From: Eriocheir sinensis
Lineage: Eukaryota > Arthropoda > Malacostraca > Decapoda > Varunidae
Direction: 5' to 3'
DNA: 64,000 bases
NCBI RefSeq assembly: GCF_024679095.1
Contig: NW_026111612.1
Span: forward strand, 259,501 to 323,500
In this document: one piece after another, positions 54,416-64,000 of the stretch
How positions within the stretch are numbered: position 1 is the first letter of the stretch
How the letters are laid out: each line of letters starts with the position of its first letter
Translations under genes and position numbers: made by a program
Notes under the pieces: model-generated
Told to the model about the DNA's origin: nothing
Seen by the model: the letters and a program-made list of their open reading frames with translations, nothing else
Databases searched by the model: none

Positions 54416-56157
54416 ATAATTATATGGAAAAAATGAAAAAAGAAGAGGAGGAGGATTAGACACTGAAAAAAAGCGAGAAAAACAACTGAGAAGTAGCAAA
54501 ACTTGAGACCCTGAAACTTATTCCTGCAGACATGAAAAAGGGTTACTAATGGAACTACGTAAGCAATAAGACAGATAAAGTATAAAAACACAGTGAAAGA
54601 GGATTAAACACAAAAAAAATGTACGAGAAAAAAAGAGAAAAGTAACAACACACACAGTAATAATTAAGACTCCACTACTTATTAATAAAGCCATAAAATA
54701 AGGAACTTAATACTTCTGGCTTAAGCAATAAAAGCGTCAGGCCATTGGTAACACCAGCCCAAGACTAACACCCCAAAGCTACTCGTGTTCCGCCAAGGCC
54801 GTGAGAGTTAGGAGGCGGGAGGAAGGAACAGCTGTGCTTCCTCTACCATTAGGATTATTCAAAGAAGAACGTGGCGAGTAAATTGCTGCTAAATGGTAAT
54901 GAGCTTGGGGGAGAAAATACACCATAAAAAGTTAATTTCCAAGGTCTTGAGGTTCTTGAAGCATTGAATACTAAGACCATGACTTAAATGTCGATGTCTG
55001 TTGTCTTTTTTTTTTCAGCAAAGGGAAAAAAACAAAATAAAAAACAAAAAAAATGTCAAGGTTGTGAGAAGGATAATTATAATAGATGTAAGGAGAGGAC
55101 AGCCTGCACGTATCACCTCCCTCTGCCGCCTCTACTATTCTGTTATTTGAAGGAAAACTAGACGTGTGAATTGTGGCTCTAATAATAATGAGCTTAGGAC
55201 AGTAAATACAAGAAACAAACTTAATTTCCGAGGCCTTGAGGTTTGCAGAGGGTGTGAGAGTTGCGTGAGGCGGAAAGAAGAGAAGGCTGTGCTACATACC
55301 TTTGTCGGTGTGGTTATTGCAGGTAAAGGGGACGTACCTCTGATCGTCTGGAAATGGAAAAAATACACGAAAGTTAATACACGGGATGTGGTGGTCAGTC
55401 AGGCTTCAAAGTGGGTTGAGTAGGGGGAAGGGAAGAAAAATGTCCTATATAACATGGAAGGAGTTAAAGACGAACTAGAGGTATCTTGTAGCTGAAATCA
55501 ATAATAACACAAAATAATTTCAAACATCTTGAAAGAGTTAAATACAGTAAGGTGGAGGTCAAGAAAAAGCTGTGCCTGTGTAAGTGATAAAGAAGGACTT
55601 GAGGTAACTCGTGCATGCCTTTATCTACTGACAACACAAAACACTTCATTACAAGGGTCTGGTGTCTGTTTAGGTCGAGAGGTTGTTGCGTGAGGTGGAA
55701 GGAAAGAAAAAAGTATGCTACGTAACACCATCAACTTTAAAGGTGAGATAGACGTAAGTTGCAATATTATAAATTACTATCAACAAAGTAGTTACCATCA
55801 AAAGTCTAATGCTCTATTCAGGTGTTAAGTGCGTGAGGATGAGGAAAAAAATATGCTTAGTAACATTATCAGCTTCGAAGATGAGGTTCACATAATCTCT
55901 AACTTTATAAATCATGTTCTAGTTTTTGCTTCTGCTTCCCACCTCGTTTGCTAAAAAAACAAGTCAATGTCAAAAGTCTGAGTGTGTGCAAAATTTGAGA
56001 TAAAGAGAATTGCGTGAGGTAAAAAGAAAGAAAAATTACAATGGTTCTTACCTCCATCATAAACTAAGGTAAATTTAACATAACTTATAGCTTGTGGCTC
56101 AAATATAAAGGCAACAAAACATCAACAAGACGAAAAAAGTCAAACTCCGTGAGCCAG

Positions 56158-56198
56158 TTTTTTTCCCTTGAGCTGCGTCCTTTACCGTAAAAAAAAGG
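56158..56198 (+). mobile_element. LINE 3'-end remnant
   Basis: 'cccttgagctgcgtcctt' followed by an A run matches the terminal block of the jockey/I-like LINE copies. Only about 40 bp is present. Confidence 0.6.
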
Positions 56199-56346
56199 TT
56201 TAGTGATACGCAAAGACTAAGTGCCTGGGTCTTTCCCATCCGTTTCTCTGTAGGGGGCAGCACTGAACGTCTCGGCCAATCTGACTGGATGGAGCAAAGT
56301 CCCTTGCCAGACAGACATGCTGCTGGTAAGTACCAGCAGCATGTGC

Positions 56347-56641
56347 ACCTCCGTGGTCTAGTGGTAAGCGTGCCTGGCTACCACTCCACGGGCCCGGTTT
56401 CGAATCCCGGCCCGGGCAGTCGGAGTGCAACACACCCAGATGCCCATCCTGCCTTTCCGGTTGGTCGATAAATGGGTACCTGGGAAACCTGGGAAGGGTA
56501 AACTATGGTAATCCCGGATCTCACACTGGCCCGTGCCCCGGGTAACTGTTTGTTCCCTACCACAGGCTCAAAGGCCAACGGTCTAGAGATGAGCACCGCA
56601 GCCACGCGCAGCTATAGCATATGCACCCACCTTTACCTTTA
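56347..56641 (+). mobile_element. tRNA-headed SINE (shared-body family, head type 1)
   Basis: Head CCGTGGTCTAGTGGTAAGCG (box A) and CCCGGTTTCGAATCCC (box B with one extra T) resembles Asp/Glu/Gly-type tRNA heads. Body landmarks: 'ggtcgataaatgggtacctg', 'gtaatcccggat', 'ctcaaaggcc', 'cacgcgcagct'. Ends with tandem CTTTAC units. The body recurs at 57625-57900 behind another head. Confidence 0.82.
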
Positions 56642-56900
56642 CCAATCTGTCATAACCATTAAATTAGTGACACCAGAATAAAGAAGGGTCAGTTTCCGAG
56701 GCCTTGTGAACTGCCAAGCTTGTGAATCAGTTGGGAGGCAAAAGAAAAGTAAAAAAAGGTGTGACACCCTAACTGTTATAGCTTTAAATTCGCAACACCA
56801 GAATAAAGGGGAGTCAATTTCCGAGGCGTCGTGAGCTGCCAGGGTTGTGAGTGCGTTGTGAGGAGGAGGGAGAGGGAGTGAGCTACCTGTGCCACCCTCG

Positions 56901-57282
56901 CCTCCTGTGGTTGTTAGGAGGAAGCGGGAGAGCCAGACGCGGCCGGTGTATTAATGGCCGCGGAATATTAATGTGGAAACACTGACTGACTAAATGACAA
57001 CAAGAGTCCTGATGTCAGGATGTGTTACTAAAGTACGATGTGAAGGAGTAGATTGTGTGCCCTGTCCGGCTAAGCTTGTAAAAATTCTTAATGTGAATAA
57101 AAATAAGGAAACACGAGCCGATTAATTAAAGTCGGGGTTGTCAGGAAGAATAAGGCAGTACAGCGTGAAAATGAAGCCTGTCAAATGTACTGCTGAGAGG
57201 AAAAATGGTTACAGTATTAAAAAAGTAGAATTAATATTCTGCTCGACTAGAAAAAAAGTATAGATTACCATTTCATAATAAC
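56901..57282. other. unassigned sequence between repeats
   Basis: Ordinary composition. Words such as 'ttaatgtggaaacac' hint at further diverged repeat units, but I could not define one. Confidence 0.4.

Positions 57283-57352
<70 letters not shown>
57283..57352. repeat. (GT)n microsatellite
   Basis: About 34 GT units. Confidence 0.98.
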
Positions 57353-57353
<1 letters not shown>

Positions 57354-57624
57354 CCTGCTGGTAAAGTCGAGGAAATGTTAATAAGAGAGAAAATGTTGCA
57401 GAGATAACGGCGCTTAAACTGTTCAGGCGTCAGAACATTAATTTCCACCCCGAGGACTGCGTGTGTCACGACTCTGTTCCCCGCTGGTAATGGTTGAAAA
57501 GGGAAGTACACGCAGGGAAAATATTGTCTTGTAATTGTATTCATGGCGCCGGAAGATTAATGCAAACACAGAAAAGGAAATCTGAATAGTCTGTCCGTTC
57601 GTAAACGTTGTATTTTATTGGTGC

Positions 57625-57900
57625 AGTTGGAGGCAGACGCTGAGCTGCGCGTGACCTCACTGCTCATCTCCGTTTCATTAACCCTTGAGTCTGGGGTTGG
57701 CAAAAACCTCTTACCCAGGAACACAGAATAAGTGACATCCGGGATACCACGGTTCATCTTCGCAGGTTTCCCCAGGTGCCCATTCATCGACCAGTTCGAG
57801 AGGGCGGATAACCACCGGAGCGAATTAGGCGACAACTGCCGTGGGTTGGGATCGAACCCGTGTACGTGAATTCATGGGAAGGTGTTCCGTGCTGCCAAGC
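57625..57900 (-). mobile_element. tRNA-headed SINE (shared-body family, head type 2)
   Basis: On the minus strand a box-B-like GGGTTCGATCCCAAC lies near 57855, then 'ggtcgatgaatgggcacctg', 'ggtatcccggatgtcac', 'gactcaaggg' and 'gagatgagcagtgaggtcac' follow in the same order as in the SINE at 56347-56641. The head sequence is different. Confidence 0.75.
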
Positions 57901-58310
57901 TAATAATATTTAATGATAATAAGACAGGAAATTTAATATTAATAAGTCAGTTATATGTTTCTTACCTAAAAAGGATGTGTTTCTCATAACTGTGGATTAT
58001 GAAGGGTAGCTTGATATCAAAATAAGGTGAGGTGCTTGCCGGTAAAATAGTTGTGGTATTAACGAGCAGATTAAAAAACGTTAAGGAAATGTTTCCAGGT
58101 AAAATCGACTGTGTTAACTTTCGCTGTGGCATATAACAAGACTTTTTATTACTGTTCTTTTTTTTTATAGGACAAGGTTTTATCTTTGTGTTGTGTAAAT
58201 TAATTAGAAACGCCATGTTTGTGGTGCATAATAACAGTGGCGTATTTTATGTTTGTTGGTAAAATATAATGGGAAAGTAACATTAAAAAAAATAATAAAA
58301 AAAAACATTA
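57901..58310. other. AT-rich spacer
   Basis: No gene. The words 'gccggtaaaatagttgtgg' and 'ccaggtaaaatcgactgtg' suggest diverged repeats of about 65 bp. Confidence 0.4.
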
Positions 58311-58660
58311 CAGGTTGAGTGGCCGTAAAATCCTGCCAGACACAATTAGGTGGATAAAACGTTGGCGGTTCTGTACCGCTGGGAAGCAACACCACAAAAC
58401 AACAGTAGAAACAATAAACTCCACAGATAAAGAGACAGCAGGAAAAACTGCCAGGCACTAAACACAATAGACTTCACAGCGAGTTAAGAGTGATCGTAAA
58501 GAACCGACGGAAACAATTAGTCTGTAAAACACTCGCTGGCGGTGTTTGTGGCGCCGACACCGTGAACACAAACAGACTTTACGCTTTTTACACGTTAAGA
58601 GCGGCCGTAAAGTGCCGCCAGTGGTTAAAGGTTTGCCGGAGAAATTAGGTCCGAAGGTAA
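58311..58660 (+). repeat. diverged tandem repeat, units of about 110-165 bp
   Basis: 'gagtggccgtaaaatcctgcc' (58317), 'gagtgatcgtaaagaaccgac' (58487) and 'gagcggccgtaaagtgccgcc' (58599) are variants of one core, each followed by an 'acaattag/aaattag' word. Confidence 0.7.
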
Positions 58661-58827
58661 CATCCGTAAAAAACACAATACTTCTGCACGGCAAGGAAAC
58701 AATAAACAACAAACAATCAAACAATGGGTAAATAAAGACCCTAAATAAAAAGTAAATGAATATGCAATAAAAAATGATACAGAACTAAATAATGAGAAAA
58801 CTAAAAACAATAAAGAAAACGGCAATT

Positions 58828-59022
58828 AAAGATAATGTTTAAAGCGAACGTGCGATAATTCCTTAGTCAATTATTTATGAAGTGATGCTGAAAAAAAAGA
58901 CAAACGAATAAAATAAAGAAAACAAATAAACATAAAATAAAAAATCAAACCGGGAATTTAGATGATGTTTAAAGGGAACACGTGTGGTAATACCTAAGAC
59001 AATTATTTATGAAGTGATGAGT
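58828..59022 (+). repeat. two diverged units of about 133 bp
   Basis: 'caattatttatgaagtgatg' occurs at about 58868 and 59000, each preceded by 'gatgtttaaag/aatgtttaaag' and an 'aacgtg/aacacgtg' word. A weaker third unit lies at 60865-60905 ('taccttagtcaattaataag'). Confidence 0.75.
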
Positions 59023-59249
59023 AAAAAAAAGTGATTAAGTAAATAAAAAGACAAACGTATATATTAGAGAAAACATTAAAAGAGCAAGGCTAATTCAGTA
59101 CAATACGCTTTAAAAAGGTTATGAGAGTGGGCGTAACACAAGGTGATTTGCTTCTGCGTCTGCACCACACACACTCACCCAAAACACAGAGGAAAGAAAA
59201 AAAGAAAGGAAAAAAATGTACACCGGGTTATTATAGTGTTAACATAGAG

Positions 59250-60115
59250 GGCTCTTTTTTTTTTTTAGGTGGCCTTTTTTTTTATTTCATGGGTCTTTTT
59301 TTTTTTTTTTTGGTTTGTTTTCAGTGGGCTTTTTGTTTTCAGTGGGCTTTTTTTCAGTGGGCTTTTTTGTTTTCAGTGGGCTTTTTTGTTTTCATTGGGA
59401 TTTTTCGTTTTCAGTGGGCTTTTTTTTCAGTGGGCTTTTTTTTCAGTGGGCTTTTTTGTTTTCAGTGGGCTTTTTTGTTTTCATTTGGGCTTTTTTTTCA
59501 GTGGGCTTTTTTTTCAGTGGGCTTTTTTGTTTTCAGTGGGCTTTTTTGTTTTCATTTGGGCTTTTTTGTTTTCAGTGTGCTTTTTTTTCAGTGGGCTTTT
59601 TTTCAGTGGGCTTTTTTGTTTTCAGTGGGCTTTTTTTCAGTGGGCTTTTTATGTTTTCAGTGGGCTTTTTTGTTTTCAGTGGGCTTTTTTGTTTTCAGTG
59701 GGCTTTTTTTTCAGTGGGCTTTTTATGTTTTCAGTGGGCTTTTTTGTTTTCATTGGGCTTTTTTGTTTTCATTGGGATTTTTTGTTTTCAGTGGGCTTTT
59801 TTGTGTTCAGTGGGCTTTTTTGTTTTCAGTGTTTTTTTGTGTGTTCTGTGGGCTTTTTTGTGTTCAGTGGACTTTTTTTTTCAGTGGGCTTTTTTGTTTT
59901 CAGTGGGCTTTTTTGTTTTCAGTGGACTTTTTTGTGTTCAGTGGGCTTTTTTCTTTTCAGTGGGCTTTTTTGTGTTCAGTGGACTTTTTTGTGTTCAGTG
60001 GGCTTTTTTTGTTTTTAGTGGACTTTTTTGGTTTCACGGGGCTTTCATTGTACTCAGTGGGCATTTTTTTTACGTGGGCTTTTAGTTTTCAGTGGACTTT
60101 TTTGTTTTCATTTAT
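59250..60115 (+). repeat. T-rich minisatellite, unit about 15-20 bp, splice-acceptor-like
   Basis: About 45 units based on CTTTTTTGTTTTCAGTGGG, with variants CAGTGGAC, CATTGGGA and TTTTTTTTCAGTGGG. The common unit is 19 bp and contains no stop codon in any frame, so all three plus frames are open for 250-335 codons with no protein meaning. Each unit has a T tract followed by CAG. Confidence 0.97.
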
Positions 60116-60392
60116 TTTTTACCCTTGACTACCCTTGACTTACCATATACTATCACGGGTGGAACTGGCAGCAAATTAACAACCAAAGTAGGAGAGGAAT
60201 CTTAGAAGTCAAGGCAGACAGCCGACCTATTTTGAGACCGGTGGCCTGCATCTACACAATGTGTGTGTGTGTGGGGAGGCTAGCGGTGAATATTATTATT
60301 ATTTTTTTTTTTCGGGGGGGGGGTTGTTGAAAAGTAACGGAAGTAATTACGGCGCTAAGTGTTTGTCAGGAAAATAGCGCCAGAAAAATAAA
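60116..60392. other. spacer with ATT, poly(T) and poly(G) runs
   Basis: ATT units, a T run and a G run stand together at 60288-60323. Nothing else recognised. Confidence 0.5.
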
Positions 60393-60860
60393 AGTGAGTT
60401 GGTGAAAGTTTCAGAGACACAACATATAAAAAGCGATGCGCGTTTCCCTTTGTAGCATACAGATAAAAAGACCAAGAATATAATGGAACGTTTTGGAAGA
60501 CCTCACTACACCGAACAAACAAACAAACCTATGAGCCCTATGAGAAAAAGTTTGAAGTTGACGAAGGTATATAAAAAAAAAGCATAAAAGTGATACGTTT
60601 CTTACTTGCCAAAAAAAAAAGAAGACAAAAATATATAATGGAACGCCTTGGAAAATTTCACCGAACCAACAAACAAACAAGGAAATCCATGAATCTTCGG
60701 AATAAAATTTGAAGTTGGTGGAGGTTTACGAAAGATAATCAAAGCAATACACTTTTACTGTTGAATTTAAAAAAAAAAGACGAAAGAATATAATATAAAG
60801 TTTGGGACGACTTTTGTACACGAAGAGAAACAAACACACACCAACAGTGGGGAATAAAGA
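60393..60860 (+). repeat. three tandem units of about 155 bp
   Basis: 'agaatataatggaacgttt' (about 60476), 'atatataatggaacgcctt' (about 60633) and 'agaatataatataaagttt' (about 60787) mark successive units; each also has an 'aacaaacaaac' word and 'tttgaagttg'-type sequence. Confidence 0.8.
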
Positions 60861-61045
60861 TTGTGTTTGAAAAGGAAAGGTGATAATACCTTAGTCAATT
60901 AATAAGTAAGAAAAGAATAAAGAAGAACCGAAACAAGAAAGAAAAGAAGGAAGAAGTAAAGATAAAAAAAAAGAAAATTGCAGATAATAAATTACAAAGA
61001 GCAAAACAGCAATCAAACACTAGTTAGTAAGTTAGACAGGTAACC

Positions 61046-63036
61046 AAAATTTTTTTTTTTTACAACAAAGGAGGCAGCTCAAGGGCACACAAAAAAAGAA
61101 AACAATAATAAAAAAAAGCCCACTACTTGCTGCTCCTAAAAAAGAAACAAAAGAGGTGGCCGAAAGCAAGATCAAATACGGGAGGAGAGGTGTCCTGATA
61201 CCCTCCTCTTGAAAGAGTTCAAGTCGTAGGCAGGAGGAAATACAGATGAAGGAAGATTGTTCCAGAGTTTACCAGCGTGAGGGATGAAAGAGTGAAGATG
61301 CTGGTTAACTCTTGCATAAGGGGTTTGGACAGTATAGGGATGAGCATGAGTAGAAAGTCGAGTGCAGCGGGGCCGCGGGAGGGGGGGAGGCATGCAGTTA
61401 GCAAGTTCAGAAGAGCAGTCAGCGTGGAAATATCGATAGAAGATAGAAAGAGAGGCAACACTGCGGCGGAATTTAAGAGGTAGAAGACTATCAGTATGAG
61501 GAGGAGAGCTGATGAGACGAAGAGCCTTAGCCTCCACTCTGTCCAGAAGAGCTGTGTGAGTGGAGCCCCCCCACACATGAGATGCATACTCCATACGAGG
61601 GCGGACAAGGCCCCTGTATATGGACAGCAACTGTGCAGGGGAGAAGAACTGGCGGAGACGGTACAGAACGCCCAGCCTCAAGGAAGCTGATTTAGTAAGA
61701 GATGAGATATGAAGTTTCCAGTTGAGATTTTGAGTTAAGGATAGACCGAGGATGTTTAGTGTTGAGGAAGGTGATAGCTGGGTGTTGTCAAAGAATAGGG
61801 GATAGTTGTTTGGAAGATTGTGTCGAGTGGGTAGGTGGAGAAACTGCGTTTTTGAGGCGTTGAAGGACACCAGGTTCTTCTTGCCCCAATCAGAAATAAT
61901 AGTAAGGACTGAGGCTAAGCGTTCTGCAGCCTCCAGCCTCGAGTCGTTAAGTTCCTGTAGGGTGGGTCTTCTGTTAAAAGAAGTTGAGTAATGCAGAGTG
62001 GAATCATCGGTGTAGGAATGGATAGGATAGTTCGTTTTGGAAAGAAGATCATCAATGAACAACAGAAAAAGAGGGGAGATAGGACAGAACCCTGTGGGAC
62101 ACCACTGTTAATAGATTTAGGGGAAGAACAGTGACCGTCTACCACGGCAGAAATAGAACGGTCAGAAAGGAAACTGGAGATAAAGGTACAGAGAGAAGGA
62201 TAGAAACCGTAGGAGGGTAGTTTGGAAAGCAAAGATTTGTGCCAGACCCTATCAAAAGCTTTTGATATGTCCAGCGCAATAGCAAAAGTTTCACCGAAAC
62301 GGCTAAGAGAGGATGACCAAGAGTCAGTTAAGAAGGCTAGGAGATCACCAGTAGAATGCCCCTTGCGGAACCCATACTGGCGATCAGATAGAAGGTCAGA
62401 AGTGGAAAGGTGCTTTTGAATCTTCCGGTTAAGGATTGATTCAAAAGCTTTAGGTAGACAAGAAAGAAAAGCTATAGGACGGTATTTTGATGGGTTGGAG
62501 CGGTCACCCTTCTTAGGCACAGGCTGTATGAAGGCATACTTCCAGCAAGAAGGAAAGGTAGATGTTGACAGGCAGAGGCGAAAGAGTTTGACCAGGCAGG
62601 GTGACAGCACGGAGGCACAGTTTTTAAGGACAATAGGAGGCACTCCATCAGGTCCATAAGCCTTCTGAGGATTGAGGCCAGAGAGGGCATAGAAAACATC
62701 ATTTTGAAGAATCTTTATAACAGGCATAAAGGAGTCAGAGGGGGGATGTGTAGGAGGAATATGCGCAGAATCGTCCAGAGAGGAGTTTTTGGAAAAAGTT
62801 TGAGAGAAGAGTTCAGCCTTAGAGATAGATGAGACGGCAGTGTTGCCGTCAGGACTGAGGAGTGGAGGGAAAGATGAAAAAGTTAAGTTGGAGGAGATGT
62901 TTTTGGCTAGATGCCAGAAGTCACGGGAAGAGTTAGAGAAAGCAAGGTTTTGGCATTTTCTATTAATGAAAGAATATTTGGGTAGTCGGAGAATAGATTT
63001 GCCACGATTTCGGGCAGAAATGTAAAGTTCATAAGT
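61046..63036 (-). mobile_element. jockey/I-like LINE, best preserved copy (subfamily 1), 5'-truncated
   Basis: Reading leftwards from 63036: linker (LYISARNRGKSILRLPKY, NRKCQNLAFSNSSRDFWHLA), then reverse transcriptase with GLNPQKAYGPDGVPPIVL, QPVPKKGDRSNPSKYRPIAF, DRQYGFRKGHSTGDLLAFLT, ALDISKAFDRVWHKSLLSKL and SGVPQGSVLSP; after a one-base loss near 62075 the next frame has FIDDLLSKTNYPIHSYTDDS (catalytic box TDD where relatives have ADD) and runs to SFKRRVSGHLSSRI, stop at 61172. Apart from that single shift the roughly 1.86 kb of coding sequence is open. A transcript of a full-length relative would encode an endonuclease and reverse transcriptase for target-primed insertion. The 3' end has the family's terminal block and a poly(A), seen here as poly(T) at about 61050. 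Confidence 0.93.
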
Positions 63037-63179
63037 GGCACAAACGACGAGACAACAACTCCGTGACAGCTTCTACAATAAAAACTAATAGTGCTTCGTT
63101 AGCACGGGAAACACACGAGCAAACAACTGTCGACGAGAGATATATATAAAAAGTTATCAGTGACCGGCTCGTAAAAAAA
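63037..63179. other. short spacer between two LINE copies
   Basis: About 140 bp, no feature recognised. It ends in an A run directly before the CR1-like coding sequence. Confidence 0.4.
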
Positions 63180-63960
63180 AGATGGCAAATGAAATTTAAC
63201 GTTGACAAATGTAAAGTGTTGCACATCGGAAAAAATAACAATCGCGTTCGGTACGTAATGAATGGCCAACAACTTTCTGCAGTAAGTAATGAAAAGGATC
63301 TTGGAATCACTATAACAAGCGATTTAAAGCCTGGTCAGCATTGTTCAGAGGTAGTTAAAACTGCAAGCAAATTGGTTGGCTTCATCGGACGAGTCTTTAA
63401 TAATAAATCGGAAAAAGTAATATTAAAACTGTATAATTCGTTGGTTCGACCCCGTCTAGAGTACTATGTACAGTTTTGGTCTCCCTACTACAGAAAAGAC
63501 ATAGAAAAGTTGGAACGGGTCCAACGAAGAGTAACAAAGATGATTCCTAGGTTGATAAATTTATCATATGAACAAAGGCTTAAAGAAGTAAGTTTATTCA
63601 GTCTATCAAAACGAAGAATGCGAGGCAATATAATAGGGGTGTTTAAAATGTTTAAAGGATTCAGTGATATTAATGCGGAAGATTACTTTACAATTGATCG
63701 ATCAAATAGAACAAGAAGAAATCACAATTTCAAGATAAGTGGTAAAAGACTCTCGGCGCACGAAGCTAAACACTTCTTCTTCAATCGAGTTGTTAATGTT
63801 TGGAACTCTCTACCCTGTGATGTCGTTGATAGTACAACAGTTACGGCCTTCAAGAACAGATTAGACAAGTGTTTTGAATCCAACCAGCAACTAAGATATT
63901 ACTCATTGTCGTAATAACGTTAAGTTCTTTCGAATACTGGTGTCCTTGTCCGCTTTTATC
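63180..63960 (+). mobile_element. CR1-like LINE, intact C-terminal part of ORF2
   Basis: A 241-codon frame (63189-63914; similarity begins a few codons earlier at RWQMKFNVDKCKV) contains the post-catalytic reverse transcriptase region: MKFNVDKCKVLHIG, NEKDLGITITSDLKPGQHC, LVRPRLEYYVQFWSPYYRKD, LERVQRRVTKMIPRL, LSKRRMRGNIIGVFKMFKGF and VVNVWNSLPCDVVDS. These are typical of CR1/L2-type elements. There is no frameshift or stop up to TAA at 63914, unlike the CR1-like copies at 10.2-16.5 kb and 26.7-27.8 kb. Truncated upstream; the 3' end after the stop is not delimited. Confidence 0.88.
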
Positions 63961-64000
63961 GCCCGGTTAGTGGTAGCAGTAATGGTAGTTCTTTCCTCTT

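Larger units (their letters stand above)
54750..56900 (+). repeat. strongly diverged tandem repeat of roughly 120-210 bp units
   Basis: A block of the form 'rttgcgtgaggyggaaagaa..gctrtgctacnt' recurs near 54797, 55262, 55683, 55827, 56010, 56727 and 56848; several units also carry 'tttccgaggccttg' (55218, 56692, 56817) or 'aatttccaaggtcttg' (54935). Spacings vary from 120 to over 400 bp, so some units are lost or altered. Interrupted by a LINE 3' remnant and a SINE. Confidence 0.7.

Noticed and set aside
56347..56425. Functional tRNA gene on the plus strand
   Set aside because: Box B has an extra base and the sequence continues into a SINE body shared with another copy.
59121..60128. Open frames of 335, 249 and 256 codons as a repetitive Phe/Trp/Ser protein
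   Set aside because: They are three frames of one 19-bp repeat that lacks stop codons; no start context or homology supports translation.
61277..62419. Plus-strand frames of 60-70 codons across the minus LINE
   Set aside because: Antisense shadows of the reverse transcriptase frame; the same shadows appear in other LINE copies.

Overview
This window looks like repeat-dominated nuclear DNA from an arthropod, most likely a decapod crustacean. The evidence is very long AT, CT/GA, GT/AC, ACT and ATT microsatellites, a TTAGG (arthropod telomere-type) motif run at 8238-8257, several tRNA-headed SINEs, CR1-like and jockey/I-like LINEs, and a Ty3/gypsy element carrying a baculovirus-F-like envelope. 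'Arthropod' follows fairly directly from these families; 'decapod' is inference. I found no host protein-coding gene, rRNA or functional tRNA that I can support.

Layout. 0.3-2.1 kb: a decayed transposon-derived gene (minus strand). 2.2-7 kb: AT-rich DNA with four long AT/TA tracts, a tandem duplication split by a TIR element, and a possible fold-back element. 7.5-9.5 kb: LINE relics and TTAGG units. 9.8-16.5 kb: GC-rich short repeats, then three decayed CR1-like copies (two head to head), one split by a pair of SINE units. 17-22.3 kb: simple-sequence DNA and a minisatellite interrupted cleanly by a LINE. 22.3-28.3 kb: ACT-repeat country with a shared 115-bp cassette, a SINE and a CR1 fragment. 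28.3-31.3 kb: more ordinary sequence without recognisable genes. 31.3-33.1 kb: a SINE and a 120-bp tandem repeat split by a nested TIR element. 33.3-37.9 kb: polypurine and polypyrimidine blocks. 37.9-42 kb: two LINE copies joined by an inverted repeat. 44.2-50.7 kb: the envelope-bearing gypsy element (minus strand), with gag/protease/RT heavily broken but integrase and envelope open. 50.7-54.4 kb: pyrimidine-rich DNA. 54.7-61 kb: several diverged tandem arrays, two SINEs sharing one body, and an 870-bp T-rich minisatellite. 61-64 kb: the best preserved LINE copy and the intact 3' end of a CR1-like ORF.

The genes do not form a pathway; the recognisable coding sequence is all mobile-element derived. 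The strongest leads are the open envelope ORF with a splice acceptor just before its start codon, the sharp change in damage between the two halves of that provirus, the splice-acceptor-like minisatellite, and several nested insertions that give relative ages. All assignments are by eye; no database search was run.
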